Shown here piece by piece: positions 21,423 to 32,982 of a stretch of DNA of 64,000 bases. The notes under the pieces were generated by a model. That model did not search any database, was not told where the DNA came from, and worked only from the letters and a program-made list of their open reading frames with translations. Location of the stretch: assembly GCA_000151295.1 (NCBI GenBank), contig GG745339.1, forward strand, positions 258,681-322,680, written 5' to 3'. Source of the DNA: Allomyces macrogynus ATCC 38327. Its lineage: Eukaryota > Blastocladiomycota > Blastocladiomycetes > Blastocladiales > Blastocladiaceae. Every line of letters begins with the position of its first letter. Positions within the stretch are counted from its first letter, which is position 1. The position numbers and the translations under genes are program-made.

Positions 21423-23286
21423 CTACACCCGCCGCTCCACCCGCACCCACGCATTCGTCGGCCGCATCGTAATCGCGACATGAAGCTCCTCGCCGCCCAC
21501 GTGCAAGTCTGTCGCCAGCTTGTACTGGCGCACCAAGCCGGCGACAGGCGCAGCTCCATGACGGCAAACTGTCGCCCAATGCACCCGCGCGGACCCACCA
21601 GGAACGGCAGGTAATCGTACGGTCCAATCTGCCGCCGCCCGTTGACGATGCGGTTGGCGACGTTGCCGCCCTGCACAAGGTCGATCGTGTCCCATCGCCG
21701 CGGGTTCCATTCCTTGGCGTCGGCGCCCAAACTCGTGGAGCACCGAGAAAAGGGCGTGACAACGTACAATCGGGATTTCAATCTCCAACCCCTTCTGTAG
21801 CGCGAGCGGTCCCAACGCTGTCGTCGGCACCGTGATATCGACACCGGCCTCGCGGAACGTGAGGTTGGCCGGCGGGAACAACCACAGCGTCTCATTGATG
21901 ACGCTGTTGAGCCGCGGCAATTGACTAAGCGTGTCGTAGTCGTCGAGGTCGACCACCGCGACCTCCTTGACCAGCTCGTCCTGCACGTCCGGGAACCGCG
22001 CGAGTAGTAGCATGGCCATGGCCAGCGTCGACGACGTGGTCTCTTGCCCCGCGCCCAAAAACGTCTGAATCTCGCACACGAGCTCATGCTCACTGCGTGC
22101 GTCGTCCGCGTTTTGCCGAATCAGCTCGTGGATCTAGGCCGTGCCGTTGGGCTCGGCACGCGCGCCAGCATGTCCTTGATGGCTGATGTCATGACGCGGT
22201 GACCCTTCAGGAACCGGCGCCGCGCCGCGGTCGGGATACGGCCGAGCGTCTTCGGGTACATCAGACACAACAGGAACCACGGCGTGACCTGGACGCTGTC
22301 GAGCATGTCATGGTAGGCGCGCGTGATGGGGGTGCCGTCGAGTGCCAGCGCGTTGAACTCGTAATTCATGCCCGTGCGACCGATCACGTTGAGCGTGAGT
22401 TGGCTGCTCAGGTCGTGGAGCGGTAACGGTGTCGATGCGGGCGCCGTGTCGAGCAACGCAAAGAACTCGTCGAGCGACGCGAGAATGGCCGGGACGAGGG
22501 GCATTAGCGTTTTCATGTTGAGCGGGCGGGTTCACGATCCGACGGTGCCGCTTGTGCACGTCGCCCTACGCGCCCAAAAGAGAGCGTGAGTGTTCTCCAC
22601 CCCTCACATATTCGTAAAGGCGGCGCTTCGTCCGTACATTGATCGTAACCATGCCAAGGTCGCCCGTGACCATGCCAATTAGTACGATGCTGGTGTCCGG
22701 CTTGATAAACGAGTAGCTGTGCGCTGACATGATCGCGGGAAGTGTTTTCGGGTCGGCAACGACGAGCGACGGAGCGCCCTGTCAAATGCGCAATTCACAT
22801 CCAGCATATCAGGGAACAGTCACACGCTGCTGAAAGGAAACAACGTACAAAACACGTGCGCGCAACGTAGATTCGCGGTGCCTGATCTGACCGGTCCCAA
22901 CCGTCCACATCCTTGCCATGGAGAAGCGGCAGCTGCTGTTCCGACCGGTGCGCCGTGGCCATGTCCGGCTCAGGCTCAAGAATGTGCCCAAGCAGGTACC
23001 GGTGCAGTCCGAGCAGCCACCACTGCAGATGGGGCAATTTCTGTTCAGGCACGCCCTGAGCGCGCAGCTTGCGGACCGCACGTGCGGATTGAACCGATTT
23101 GTTGGCGAGCCAGAGCATGGCAATTGCAGTGAGCGACGCGGTGATCGCCTGTCCCTTGGGCAACTTGCCGAGTGCATCTTGGTACCGCGGCGCCTGCGTG
23201 GCGAGGATGGCGGCAGCGTGCGCGTGGAGGGCATGAATCGTGGTCACGGCCGGGTCGAGGGCGAGCGACAGCTGGTTGCCGCCCAT
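21423..23286 (-). pseudogene. Cytochrome P450, tandem copy A, decayed
   Basis: Close relative of the intact P450 beginning at 25813, with the same exon plan (ATG at 23286, first exon start MGGNQLSLALDP). The I-helix (FLGAGQETTSSTLAMAMLLL) and heme loop (PFLVGPRGCIGRQFAVMELR) survive. Lesions compared with the intact copy: one extra base near 22537, a 4-base loss near 22165, a TAG at 22134-22136, K-helix ExxR changed to ETLW (Trp codon 21882-21884), a shortened stretch before NPRRW, and a 4-base loss after MELRL near 21555. Arg in ExxR is essentially invariant because it helps fix the heme pocket, so this change argues for loss of function and cannot be a homopolymer error. No intact reading is possible across the copy. 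Confidence 0.85.
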
Positions 23287-23839
23287 GGTGGTTGGGTACT
23301 AGATCGAAATGCAGCGACAAAGTCGGGAGGTGGGGTGGGAATCGGCGCGTGGACGGGGAGCTGTACAGGTTCGCGAGTTCTTGGCAACGGCTCAACGTGC
23401 TGGTCAACGGTCGCTGCCGATTGATTATTCATTGGTGGACCATGTGGACAAGGGCTGGCAAGACAGTCGCGGCGATATTATCAAGCGGGCGTCGCAGAGC
23501 TGGCATCCTTGACGTGTCGGTGCTTTCGTAAATCGTGCGCTGCGGCAAGTGTGGGCAAGCCGATGGTTCGAGGTCGCCGCCTTCAGCCCAAGTCGAGGTC
23601 GCGCCAACTATTTGCGGTCCGCGGAAGATCTCGCCATGATGCCGGCGCGCTCGTTTCTCGAACCGTCTTTCGAAGAAATTTGTGAAGTACGCGCACACAC
23701 GGTTTAGCGGCTTCAAACCACGAAACGAACAGCAACCGATACCGATCCAGAGCGAGGTAGCGCGCGATGTGTGACTGACATGACAAAATCAATTATCCAC
23801 TCACACATCCACACACACTCAACACCTGACAAAACTCGA
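23287..23839. other. Duplicated P450 5' flank, spacer
   Basis: This block resembles 25814-26110 (shared pieces such as tagatcgaaatgca / tgatcgaaatgca, gctcaacgtgctggtcaac / gcccaacgcgctggtcaac, and aatcgtgcgctgc). The tandem duplication therefore included upstream, probably promoter, sequence. No gene seen. Confidence 0.6.
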
Positions 23840-25813
23840 TTACCAGTGCGCGCGCCGCTCCACCCGCACCCACGCATTCGTCGGCCGCATCGTAATCGCG
23901 ACATGCAACTCCTCGCCGCCCACGGGCAGGTCGGTCGCGAGCTTGTACCGACGCACCAGACCGGCAATAAAAAGGCGTAGTTCCATGACGGCAAACTGTC
24001 GCCCAATGCATCCGCGCGGACCCACCAGGAAAGGCAGGTAGTCGTACGGCCCAATTTGCCGCCGGCCATTGACGATGCGGTTGGCCGACAGGTCGACGCT
24101 GCCGCCCTGGACGAGGTCAATCGTGTCCCACCGCCGCGGGTTCCAGGTCATGGCTTCGGGACCCCAAATGGTCGGGTCCATGTGGATAGCGCGCTATAAA
24201 AACGGGTGGAGAGCAGAGCTTGGGTCAGGGCGAGACTCGCGGAGTTACCGAAACACATGGAGAGACGACTACAATCGGAACTTCAATCTCCAACCCCTTC
24301 TGTAGCGCGAGCGGCCCCAACACCGTCGTCGGCACCGTGATATCGGCCGAAGCCTCGCGGAACGTCATGTTGGCCGGCGGGAACAGACGCAGCGTCTCGT
24401 TGATGACGTTGTTGAGCTGCGGCAACTTGCTGAGCGTCTCGTAGTCGCTGAGATCCGCCGCCCCTACTTCCTTGGCCAACTCATCCTGCACATCCGGGAA
24501 CTGTGCGAGTAAAACGAGCGCCATGGCCAGTGCCGACGACGTGGTCTCATGCCCGGCGCCCAAAAACGTCTGCGTCTCGCACACGAGCTCCTCATCGCTC
24601 AACGCGTTCCCCGTGTTTTGCCGAATCAATTCGTGGATGAGCGACGTGCCGTTGGGCTCGGCACGCGCGCGCTGCAGCATGTCCTTGATCGCGGTTATCA
24701 TGACGTGATGGCCGCGCCAAAACTGGCGTCGCGACGCGGTCGGGATCCGGCCAAGCGTGTTCGGGTACATGAGACACAGCAAGAACCACGGCGTAAACTC
24801 GATCACCTCCTGCATCTCGTTGTAGGCGCGCGTGATGGGCGTGCCGTCGAGCGCGAGCGCATTGAATTCGTAGTTCATGCCCGTGCGACCGATCACGTTG
24901 AGCGTGAGTTGCCCACAGAGTTCATGGAACGGTAACGGTGTCGAGAGTGGGACCGAGTCGAGAAACGCGCAAAATTCGTCGAGCGACGCGAGCATGGTCG
25001 GGAAGAGCGGCATGAGCGTCTTCATGTTGAAGAGCGGGTTCACGATGCGACGGTGACGCTTGTGCACGTCGCCCTATTCTCCAAGAGCGTGCGTGAGTAC
25101 TCTCCACCGCATAGCCCACCCGAGCGCGGCCTTGTTTGGACGCACGTTGATGTTGACCATGCCGAGGTATCCCGTGACCATGCCGACCACCTCGATGCTA
25201 GTGTCGGGCTTGATGAACGTGTAGCTGTTTGTGGACAGCATCACATGCAGCGTTTTCGGATCTGCGACGACGAGCGACGGGTATCCCTAGGTCGAGTCCA
25301 TCGCAACCCATCAGTTCAATCGTGACTTCATGATCCGACATATAAAATGAGCTCAATGCATAGGCAGCAACGCACAAAAAAGTAACGCGCCAGATAGATG
25401 AGCGGCGGCTGGTCTGTCCTGTCCCACCCATCCACGTCCTTGCCGTGCAATAGCGGCACTTGCTGCTCCGACCGAATCGCGCCGGCCATGTCCGGCACCG
25501 GCTCGAGCATGTGGCCGATCAGGTACCGCTGCAGCCCGAGCAGCCACCGTTTCGGGTGGAGCAATTTCTGCTCGGGCACGCCCTGGACGCGGAGTTTGCG
25601 GACCGCACGCGCCTCTTGGATCGACTTCTTGGCAATCCAGAGGACGGTCATGGCGGCCAACGACGCGACAATTGTTCGCGACTCGGGGACTGTGCAGAAC
25701 GCATGCTGGTACCGCGGCGCGTACGTGACGAGCGCTGCAGCGGCATGCGCGTGGAGCGCGTGCGCCGTGGTCGCTGCTGGGTCGAGGACGAGCGAGAGCC
25801 GATTGCCGCCCAT
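23840..25813 (-). CDS. Cytochrome P450 monooxygenase, tandem copy B, intact
   Basis: Four exons in phase: 25376..25813, 25146..25286, 24273..25073, 23840..24193 (577 residues). The N-terminus has a membrane-anchor-like helix (IVASLAAMTVLWIAKK). The diagnostic motifs are all present: helix C region GDVHKRHRRIVNPLFN (HR in place of WxxxR context), I-helix FLGAGHETTSSALAMAL (oxygen-activating AGHETT), K-helix NETLRLFPPANM (ExxR intact), NPRRW (PERF-like) and heme-binding FLVGPRGCIGRQFAVMEL (Cys ligand). It is a microsomal class II type; substrate cannot be told from sequence. It is the donor or sister of the decayed copy immediately downstream. A reductase partner is not in the window. Confidence 0.93.
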
Positions 25814-26374
25814 CCTGGGACTTGATCGAAATGCAATCAAATTGACGGGAGATACAGCCGACGCGTGCAGAGACGGAAAGGTGATATGTTCGCGAGCTCT
25901 TGAAAGAGGCCCAACGCGCTGGTCAACGCGTCGCCGAGAAACTGTCAGTCGGACAAGGTGTACGAGCACGGCCGAGTCACGTGGTAACTCAGGCCAAATG
26001 TCGTGCTCGTGTCAGTACTTCAGTCAATCGTGCGCTGCAACAAGTGTCGGCAGGTGTTGGCGGTCCGACCGGGCACGGTTCGATCCCGCGGCGCAGGCAT
26101 CTGCAGCTCAACAGCTCTGCGATGATGGAGAATCATCATTCACAAATTCGGATCTGACCATGTTGATGACGCTCGTCTGTTAGCCCGTTGGTCGTCGGCC
26201 CATACGTTGATGCCAGCACAAAACGAGTGACAGAAAAAATACAATCCTACATAGCGCCGGCCTAATGCCCCGAACCAAGGACAAAAAAGAACCAAACCCC
26301 GCGCCCAAGCCCATCACGGCCTTCACTCGTCCGACTCAGCGGTGGCAAGCAGCGCGCGACGCGCTTCAGCATCC
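25814..26374. other. Spacer, P450 upstream region
   Basis: It carries the second copy of the P450 upstream block and the 3' flank of the transporter gene. No gene seen. Confidence 0.5.
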
Positions 26375-27688
26375 TCAGCCGCGACCGCGACCCGCGCCTG
26401 CTCGCGGCGGTGCGCGACCAACTTCCCAATCCCGGTGAGCACCGGTCGTCCTCACAATCAGAATCGCGCCGAGAATACTCGTGACAAACGGCCGCTCGTC
26501 AAACAGCGTGATCCCGAAAATAAAGGCAAAGACCACGTCCAAGTTTCGCATCAGCACGCCCGGTCCAGCACGCGCGAGCTGCAGACCCTTGTTGAGCAGC
26601 ACTTGTCCACCAAACGCCGTGATCCCAATGGTCAGCAAGACGGTGGCCTCGAGCAGGGTCGCAGGCCACCGCGCGGGCCCGCGCTCGTCGGGCGCAAAGA
26701 CCATGAGAACGCCCGAGAGCGCCGTTGAGGCCATGCCAAAGTAGACGACGTGGATCAGGTAGTGTGCGCCGCGGCCAACCTTACGCACGAGCACGTACGC
26801 GCACGACGACATGACCGCGCCAAGCAGCGCGGCGAAAATGGCTGTGGGACGTTGCCATGCCAGTGCAGGCTCGGGTGCGCCAGCCATGGCCATGATTGAC
26901 GTCGGGTCGTCCAGACTGGTCGGTTCCGGGAACAGCGCTGCGGGACGGGCCACGAGCGTGACACCCGTCAAGCACGCGACAATGGACAAGATGTCCAAGC
27001 GCGTCAGAGGCTCACCGAGCACCAAGTGCGCCAGGAGCGCCGTGAACGCGGGACCCGTGAAAAAGATGACCGTGCTCTCGCCCAGATCCATGTGGATAAC
27101 TAGAAAAGACGGCAAGAGCAGGGTCAGCTTCTGTTTCCCGAAACAGCTCTCTCAACAGCCAGCGCGATCCACAATTAAATGAAGCGTACTGGCGTAAAAA
27201 TATGCGCCCAATCCAATAGCCCCAGCAGACCCGCGCATCACCAGCAGTGTGCGCACTTCCTTTGGTCCCAGACTCGGCACCCCGACCCACCAGCACCCAA
27301 TCACGCCGAGCATCCATTGAATCACGGAACGGGCAAAGACGACTTCGAACGTTGGGAACGTGAACCCAGCGTGCTTGACGAGCGCCGACATGACCGAGAA
27401 GAAGAGCGCCGACAGCGCCATACAGATCAGTCCCGCGAGCTCGGTCGTGACGTGTGCGGAAAGGGACGGTGCTGCCGATGGCCGACGAGCCGAGATGGCA
27501 GCCGCGTTGCCCGTGGTCGGAATTGCATGGTAGGGATTGCGCTCGGCGGCCGGGTAGGAGAGAAGCGGAGCACTTTCGTGATCGCCGCCGCCCTTGGACG
27601 GGCTGGCGAAATTTACAGCGGCTATCGTGGACGAACTGGTGGACGACCCGTCGCCGGAGCTGGGCGCGGAAGCGTGCGGGGCCGGCAT
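26375..27688 (-). CDS. EamA/drug-metabolite-type transporter, SLC35G-like
   Basis: Start ATG at 27688 after a Ser/Thr-rich cytosolic leader of about 95 residues. Hydrophobic helices follow: AGLICMALSALFFSVMSALV, a second ending WMLGVIGCWWVG, then LLVMRGSAGAIGLGAYFYAS, ESTVIFFTGPAFTALLAHLV, and the second EamA half (ATVLLTIGITAFGGQVLLNK, GPGVLMRNLDVVFAFIFG). The double-EamA layout with RGxxGxxGxxxYFYAS and STVIFF matches SLC35G1-like acyl-malonyl-condensing-enzyme/nucleotide-sugar-superfamily carriers. Exons 27173..27688 and 26375..27130 fit in phase through a 42-nt intron, but the resulting 14-residue insert before LGEST is unusual, so the acceptor may be elsewhere. The C-terminus past 26450 is basic and may hide another intron. 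Substrate unknown. Confidence 0.75.
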
Positions 27689-28131
27689 GGCGATCGGTTT
27701 CCGGTGGAGAGGAACAGTCGCAGTCGTCTGCGAGTACTCTTTGTGCTGTTGGCCGCCGAGGTTGAGCGTGGTCGACTCGGTCCGTGGATGACGGCGCAGC
27801 GAGGATGAAGAATCAGCAGCAGCAGGGATCACGGTGGCGGTTGTGACTTGCCAAGCTGGCCACCAGAGACTTGCCACGCTCCTCTGGCCAGTTTCACTGA
27901 AGTGCAACTCTCGATCTGGGCGCAGCAATGCCGTGGATCCAGTCACGCCAATGCTGATTGTTGTGACTGGTGCCTGTTTCCAGCTCGCAGCTGCGCGTCG
28001 TTGCCGCGAGAGAGAGATGCCCGCGATTTGCGATCGATCCGACCACCAACACCAACACCAACCACCAACCGAGCGCGACAACAGATAAACAAGAACGGAA
28101 CCCCGACCGCGCGCAGCTCTCCTGTCCATCC
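27689..28131. other. Shared 5' region of SLC35G-like gene and COQ7
   Basis: 443 bp between two divergent start codons. It includes a (CCAACA)-type run near 28050. No gene seen. Confidence 0.45.
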
Positions 28132-29088
28132 ATGTCCAGCACCATGACTTCCACGATGCTGCCGCGCCTGCTGCTCCAGTCTGCCGTGCGCCCTGTTCTG
28201 CGTCCACTACCTGCTGCCGCCCGCTCAGCACGCGCCGTCCCATTGTACCGTGCGTTTTCCGCGACCGCGTTGCGCCGCGACGATGCCGCCGCCGCTGCCG
28301 CTGCCGCTGCCGCCGGCCCCGACGAAACCGACTTTGCATCTGCAACCGACGCGACTCCCATGAAGAAGTTGACGCGCGAGCAGCACCAATTGCTCAACGA
28401 GATTTTGCGCGTCGACCAGGCCGGTGAAATTGGCGCCAACTTCATTTACAAGGGCCAAATGGCCGTGCTCGGCCGCGACCCCAAGGTCGGCCCGTTGCTG
28501 CACCACATGTGGGAGCAGGAAGTCGTGCACCTCGACAAGTTCAACGAGCTGATCCCGCAATGGCGCGCGCGCCCAAGTTTGCTCTACCCGCTCTGGGAGG
28601 CCGCTGGGTATGCGGTCGGCGTTGGGTCGGCGCTGCTCGGCAAGGAGGCGGCGATGGCGTGCACCGAGGCCGTGGAGACGGTAATTGGGAGTCATTATAA
28701 CGAGTACGCGATCGATTGATTTGGCGGGTGGGGAGGGGTTGCGTAGGCGGGGCCTGATTGCTTTTCCTTTGGATTTGTAGCCAAATCCGTGCCTTGCTTC
28801 AGCTGCTCGACGAGCCCGGGTCGGAGAACCTCGAGCGACGCGACGAGATTGAGCGTCTCGTCGAGGTACGACGCATTTCCTGTCTCCCTTCCAAATTCGC
28901 AACCAATTGACCTGCTCGTCGCCCCGGCTCCATTGTCGTAGACGCTGCAAAAGTTCCGCGACGACGAACTCGAGCACCTGCACACAGCCGTGGAGCACGA
29001 CGCAGGAAAGGCCCCGATGCACGGCGTGTTCACGGCCGTCGTCCAGGGCGGGTGCAAGCTTGCCATTGAGGTGGCCAAGAAACTGTGA
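28132..29088 (+). CDS. COQ7: COQ7/CAT5, 5-demethoxyubiquinone hydroxylase
   Basis: Exons 28132..28703, 28781..28865, 28942..29088, all in phase (267 residues). The N-terminus is Arg/Ala/Ser-rich without acids, a mitochondrial presequence. The ferritin-like diiron core is complete: RVDQAGEIGANFIY (Glu), WEQEVVHLDKF (ExxH), CTEAVETVIGSHYN (Glu), and DDELEHLHTAVEH (ExxH). The stop follows KLAIEVAKKL. The enzyme catalyses the penultimate step of ubiquinone synthesis on the matrix face of the inner membrane, usually with COQ9. Length is close to other fungal COQ7 proteins apart from an Ala run of ten after the presequence. Confidence 0.95.
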
Positions 29089-29133
29089 AATGAGCGCGGC
29101 GTTCAAAAATAGGATGATCATGTTTGAATCTGT

Positions 29134-29456
29134 TCATAGGTGTTCTTGGTCAGTGCCAAATAATCGTGCATCGGTTGACCATTTGATCAATCGAGCACGC
29201 GGAAGCGGGCATCTATCACGCCGAGCACAAGCGCTCAGGACGACGACTGTCCACCACTTGGTGCGGCCGGCTTGCGCATGGGCGGGCACCTCCGTATCGC
29301 TCGCCACACCCTTGGCGCGCTCGGTCTCGCAACACGCCATGAACCGGGCGCGGATTTCGCGGCACCGCGGCGCGTCTGTGTGCAGTTGCTGCGCTCAATG
29401 CAGCCATACAGCTGGCACGCGAGCTTGGCGCACGGGCTCTTGAGAACGGTCGGCAT
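29134..29456 (-). CDS. CMC4: CMC4-like twin-CX9C mitochondrial protein, frame broken
   Basis: The start at 29456 gives MPTVLKSPCAKLACQLYGC, with the CMC4 spacing PCxKxACxxxxC. The twin-Cys pattern continues after a two-base frame break near 29363 (after CTQTRR): CREIRARFMACCETERAK contains a CX9C followed by CC, as in CMC4 (CQAVIQELRKCC-type). These small proteins are oxidised by Mia40 in the intermembrane space. Either a base error or real decay separates the halves. The C-terminal extension down to 29134 is longer than in known CMC4 and may not be coding. It converges with COQ7, only about 45 bp between the stops. Confidence 0.55.
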
Positions 29457-30280
29457 CGTTTGTGAAGGAGGTGGAAGAGGAAGAACGTCTCGCAGCATCG
29501 TCTCGCAAGGCGCGTGAGAGCACGTGCCGTTGAATCGACAACGGCCTCGGCGGCGATGGTTTCTCGTTGGGCGCTGCTGAGACCGAAACCGTCGGCATCG
29601 GCCCTGACGACGCTCCCACTCTCCGCAGCCGGTCTTGGACGACAGTTTCGAGGGCAGCGCGAAGGATTTCAGCAGCAGCAACGACCGCCTCGACGTTCCC
29701 GACTGACCGACGACCAGCAAACCGCAGCGATGTAAGTTGACCAGACATGAAATGAGCACAACCAACGGGAACCGAGGCACCAATGTCAGACAAAAATGAG
29801 GGGTGCAATTTGTGAGACGCTGCTCGGCAGGCACGGCGACCAGGCCATGGTCCTCCCCGCGACGTTGAGAATGAGGGGTGGGTGAGTCCGTGCCGATCGA
29901 GCACGGCGCAAGGCGTGAGAGCAACCGTCGTCACTGTGGCAAACGGTGGAACTGATGGATCTCAAAGCAATCTGACATTTGGGCCGACGATACCGTGTCA
30001 TGTTCTTTCGTTGATTGTTGATTTTGTCTGATGCGGCTTTTCTTCGCTTTTCGGCTGATTTAGCAAAACGGGTCGATCCGTATTTGACCGCTCGAACCAT
30101 TTTTTGTGATCTCGGCCTCGTGAGTCGCAACGCAGTTGAGAGCGCACCAGCGCACGCGACGCGACCTGTTCTGAGCACATTCGACATTGGCGAGAACCTG
30201 GATTTGAGCCAAAAACAGAGACCGACCGGTCGGGCTGCAACGACGTCAAGTGGGACCAAAAGCCATCGAACCAGCACATT
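29457..30280. other. Divergent spacer between CMC4-like and Mei2-like genes
   Basis: Minus-strand reading at about 29930-29460 contains a helix-like piece (NVEAVVAAAEILRAALETVV) but no recognisable domain or clean exon. I treat it as non-coding with doubt. Confidence 0.35.
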
Positions 30281-32611
30281 ATGTACTCGAGCCCGTACAA
30301 CAACGGTAGCAGCAATGGCAACATGCCGCCGGGTGGGGGCTATCCCGGTGGGCAAAACAATGGCGGGCCCGGTGGCGGTGGCTACGATGGGGGCAACTAC
30401 GGCGGCGGCGACCGCGACGGTCACCCACCGCGATCGGACGAATATGGCGGCGGTGACCGTGGGGGACGTGGGGGACGTGGTGGTCGCGGCGGCGGCCGCG
30501 GCGGTGGCCCGCAGTCGCGCCGTCTGCCCGCGGGCGTCAAGGAAGAGGAAATGGAGGCATGGATCAAGGAGCGGCACGACCGCGAGCGGCCGTCACGCAC
30601 GCTATTTGTGCGCAACGTCTACTTTGAGTGCAAAGACCAAGAGCTCGAAGAGCACTTTGCCCAGTTTGGCGAGATCCGCGATTTTTTCAGCATGATTCCG
30701 ACGCGCGGCATCGCGTTTGTGACCTTCGTATGTGTGCTTGCGCGCTTCCTCGTTCATTCGCGTGCATTTGACGTTCAAGGGTGTTCACAATTTCCTCGGC
30801 TCGGCTCAACTCGATGTGATGGTAGTTTGACTTGCGCGACTCGACGCGTGCCAAGGAGGCGCTCAATGGTGAGATTCTCGGCGGCCGTCAGGTACGTTTG
30901 CTTTCCGCCAGACTCCTTGCCAGGATTTCGCAGGACTTTGGCGCTGATTCTCGCCGTGCCTTTCCCGCAGATCGACGTGCATTACTCGCTGCCGCGCGAA
31001 ACGGTGACGCCGTCGACGCGGTGCGACGAGTCCAAGAACCAGGGCACGCTCTTTGTCGTGTTAGAGAATCCGTCCGTGGCAGCGCGCATTACCGAAGAGC
31101 AGATTCGGGCGCGGTTTGGCGTCTATGGCGATATTATTGCTGTGACCTCGTTGCGCGACTACCATGCGTCCGTGTTTCTTCCCTTCTCGAGCAAGCTCGG
31201 CGATGCGTATGGGTGGTGGAGAGCTGACCGTTCGGTCCCATTTGTCCATGTAGCCAACGGTTCATTGAGTACTGGGACAGCCGCGCGTGCGCGCGCGCGC
31301 AAAAGGAGACCAACGGCATCATGTTCGAAGGGTCGCGGCTCGTTGTCGAGTTTTCATGGGACAAGACTGCCAAGTCCGTTAACTCTTGCTCACTCCGTCC
31401 ACGATGAGCCACCACTGACGAACCGATCCATCACTCTCCAGGGAAGCAATGTACCTCGGCCAGCAGAACCGTGACCGCGACCAGTACTTCCGCAGCGCGA
31501 CCGAACGCCCGAGACGCAGCGGCCCGACGCGCGGCCGGTCGCGGTCGCGTTCCCCACCGCGGCACCACTCGGACAGCCCGCACGATGCGCGGTACGGCCG
31601 CGACCGCGGGGGATCGGGATCGGGACCGCGACTTCCGTGACCGGGATCGGGACCGCGGTGATCGTGGCGGTGATCGCGACTACATTGACCGGTACTCGAG
31701 CCGCGACCGCGACCGCGACCGCGACCGCGAGCGGGACCGTGACCGGACCGCGATCGGACCGCGGGCGGTACGGGTCGCCCGCACCGCGTCGCGACGCGCC
31801 CGGGCGTGGTTACTCGCCGGTGCCCGCGACACAGGCGCCCTCGGCGGTGTCAGTGCCGAGCAGGCGCAGCGGATGCTGCTTGCGGCCGCGCAACAGGCGC
31901 AGCCCGCGGCGGCGATGTTGGGGTACGGGGTGCCGGGGGATGGCTGCGCCCGCGGCGCCGGCGAACCCGCTTGCGCTGTTGGCGGCGATTGTTCAGCAGC
32001 AGCAGACAGCGGCGGCGCGCACGCCGGGTGCACCTGCAGCTCCGGCGCCATATGGCGCGGCTCCCGCGGCTCCCTATGCGCCGTACGGTGGTGCGCCAGC
32101 GCCTGCACCGGCACCGGCGGCAACGGGTGCAAACCCGGCGCTCGCGCAGCTGGCGGCCATGTTCGCGCCGCTCGCTGCTCAGCAGCAGGTAGCTGCGCCG
32201 GCTCCGGTCCCGGCCCCGATTCCAGCCCCGGGGCCTGCACCGGTCGCGCCGCAGAATGCGCCGTTGCTCGGGTCGTACTACCATCCGCAGCCGCAGCCGC
32301 AGCCGCAGCAACAGCACCAGCAGCAGCCGGCCGCAAGTGCTCCACCGGCTCAGATGCAATCGGCACCGATGCCACCTGCCCCAATGCCGCCGACGCCCAT
32401 ACCACCCGCGCCCATGGTCTCGACGCCCGCTCCCGCTCAGTCGGCACCTGCACCGGCGGTTCCGTCGTCGTCGGCTCCTGCGGCCGGCGCGGCGCTGAGC
32501 TCGGCCGTGACGGCACAGTACGCCGAGTATTTGTCGCAGTTGATGAAGTGGCAGCAAGCCCAGCAGCAGCAACAGCAGGGTGGGTCGACGCCAGGGTCGG
32601 GTCCCCAGTAA
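30281..32611 (+). CDS. Mei2-like RNA-binding protein with two RRMs, Gly-rich head and Pro/Ala/Gln tail; 3' part frame-broken
   Basis: Exons 30281..30727, 30826..30891, 30971..31167, 31254..31373 and 31442 onward, all in phase. N-terminus is Gly/Arg/Asn-rich (RGGRGGRGG). RRM1: RTLFVRNVYFECKDQELEEH (RNP2) with RGIAFVTF (RNP1) and, across the intron, FDLRDSTRAKEAL. Then IDVHYSLPRE and NQGTLFVVLENPSV, the inter-RRM signature of Mei2/AML proteins, and RRM2 ending FEGSRLVVEFSW. The Mei2 C-terminal RRM3 is not seen. Instead there is an RS/RD repeat (31680-31750) and a long Pro/Ala/Gln tail ending GGSTPGSGPQ. Reading moves between frames near 31611 (a G5 run), 31755, about 31860 and about 31940, so base errors or decay affect the tail. 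Mei2 family proteins control meiotic entry through RNA binding. Confidence 0.78.
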
Positions 32612-32982
32612 CGGCGTGCACGTTTGGTTGGATTTGATTGTTTTCGAGTTTCTTGGTTGGTTTTTTGGTGTTTCTTGTTCGTGTCCGTTCTTGTTCGTTA
32701 TTGGTGTCATTTCCTCTAGTCAAGTCTCCAATAATATGTTCATGTCAAGTCGTCGATGCTGCGGCGTCGAATTCTCTCGACTGATGGCCCGCAGCTCAAG
32801 AGCAGCGATGATAAAAAGCGGCACTATTCACAGCAATCCACGTCCCGCTTTATTTCATTCCCAGAGTCGAAATACATCGCCAATCGCCAACAGCAATCCC
32901 CGGCCCCATCTAGTCTCTAGTTCCCGAAACAGCAGGCCGTCGGTTCTCTACCCGACTAGCCAGCCCCTTCTCCACTTCCCTT
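32612..32982. other. Convergent 3' spacer, no gene seen
   Basis: Starts with a T/G-rich stretch (about 32630-32710) typical of a 3' end region. Confidence 0.4.

Noticed and set aside
22795..23286. Copy A N-terminal exon considered as a separate small membrane protein gene
   Set aside because: It matches the first exon of the intact P450 residue for residue in order and precedes the rest of copy A.
29395..29934. Minus-strand frame starting MTTVALTPC considered as a gene
   Set aside because: No domain, overlaps the CMC4-like start in another frame, and only a short helix-like piece looks natural.
31471..32637. Separate gene in the alternate frame of the Mei2-like tail
   Set aside because: The RD-repeat and Gln/Ala segments in different frames continue one another, which points to frame errors in a single tail.
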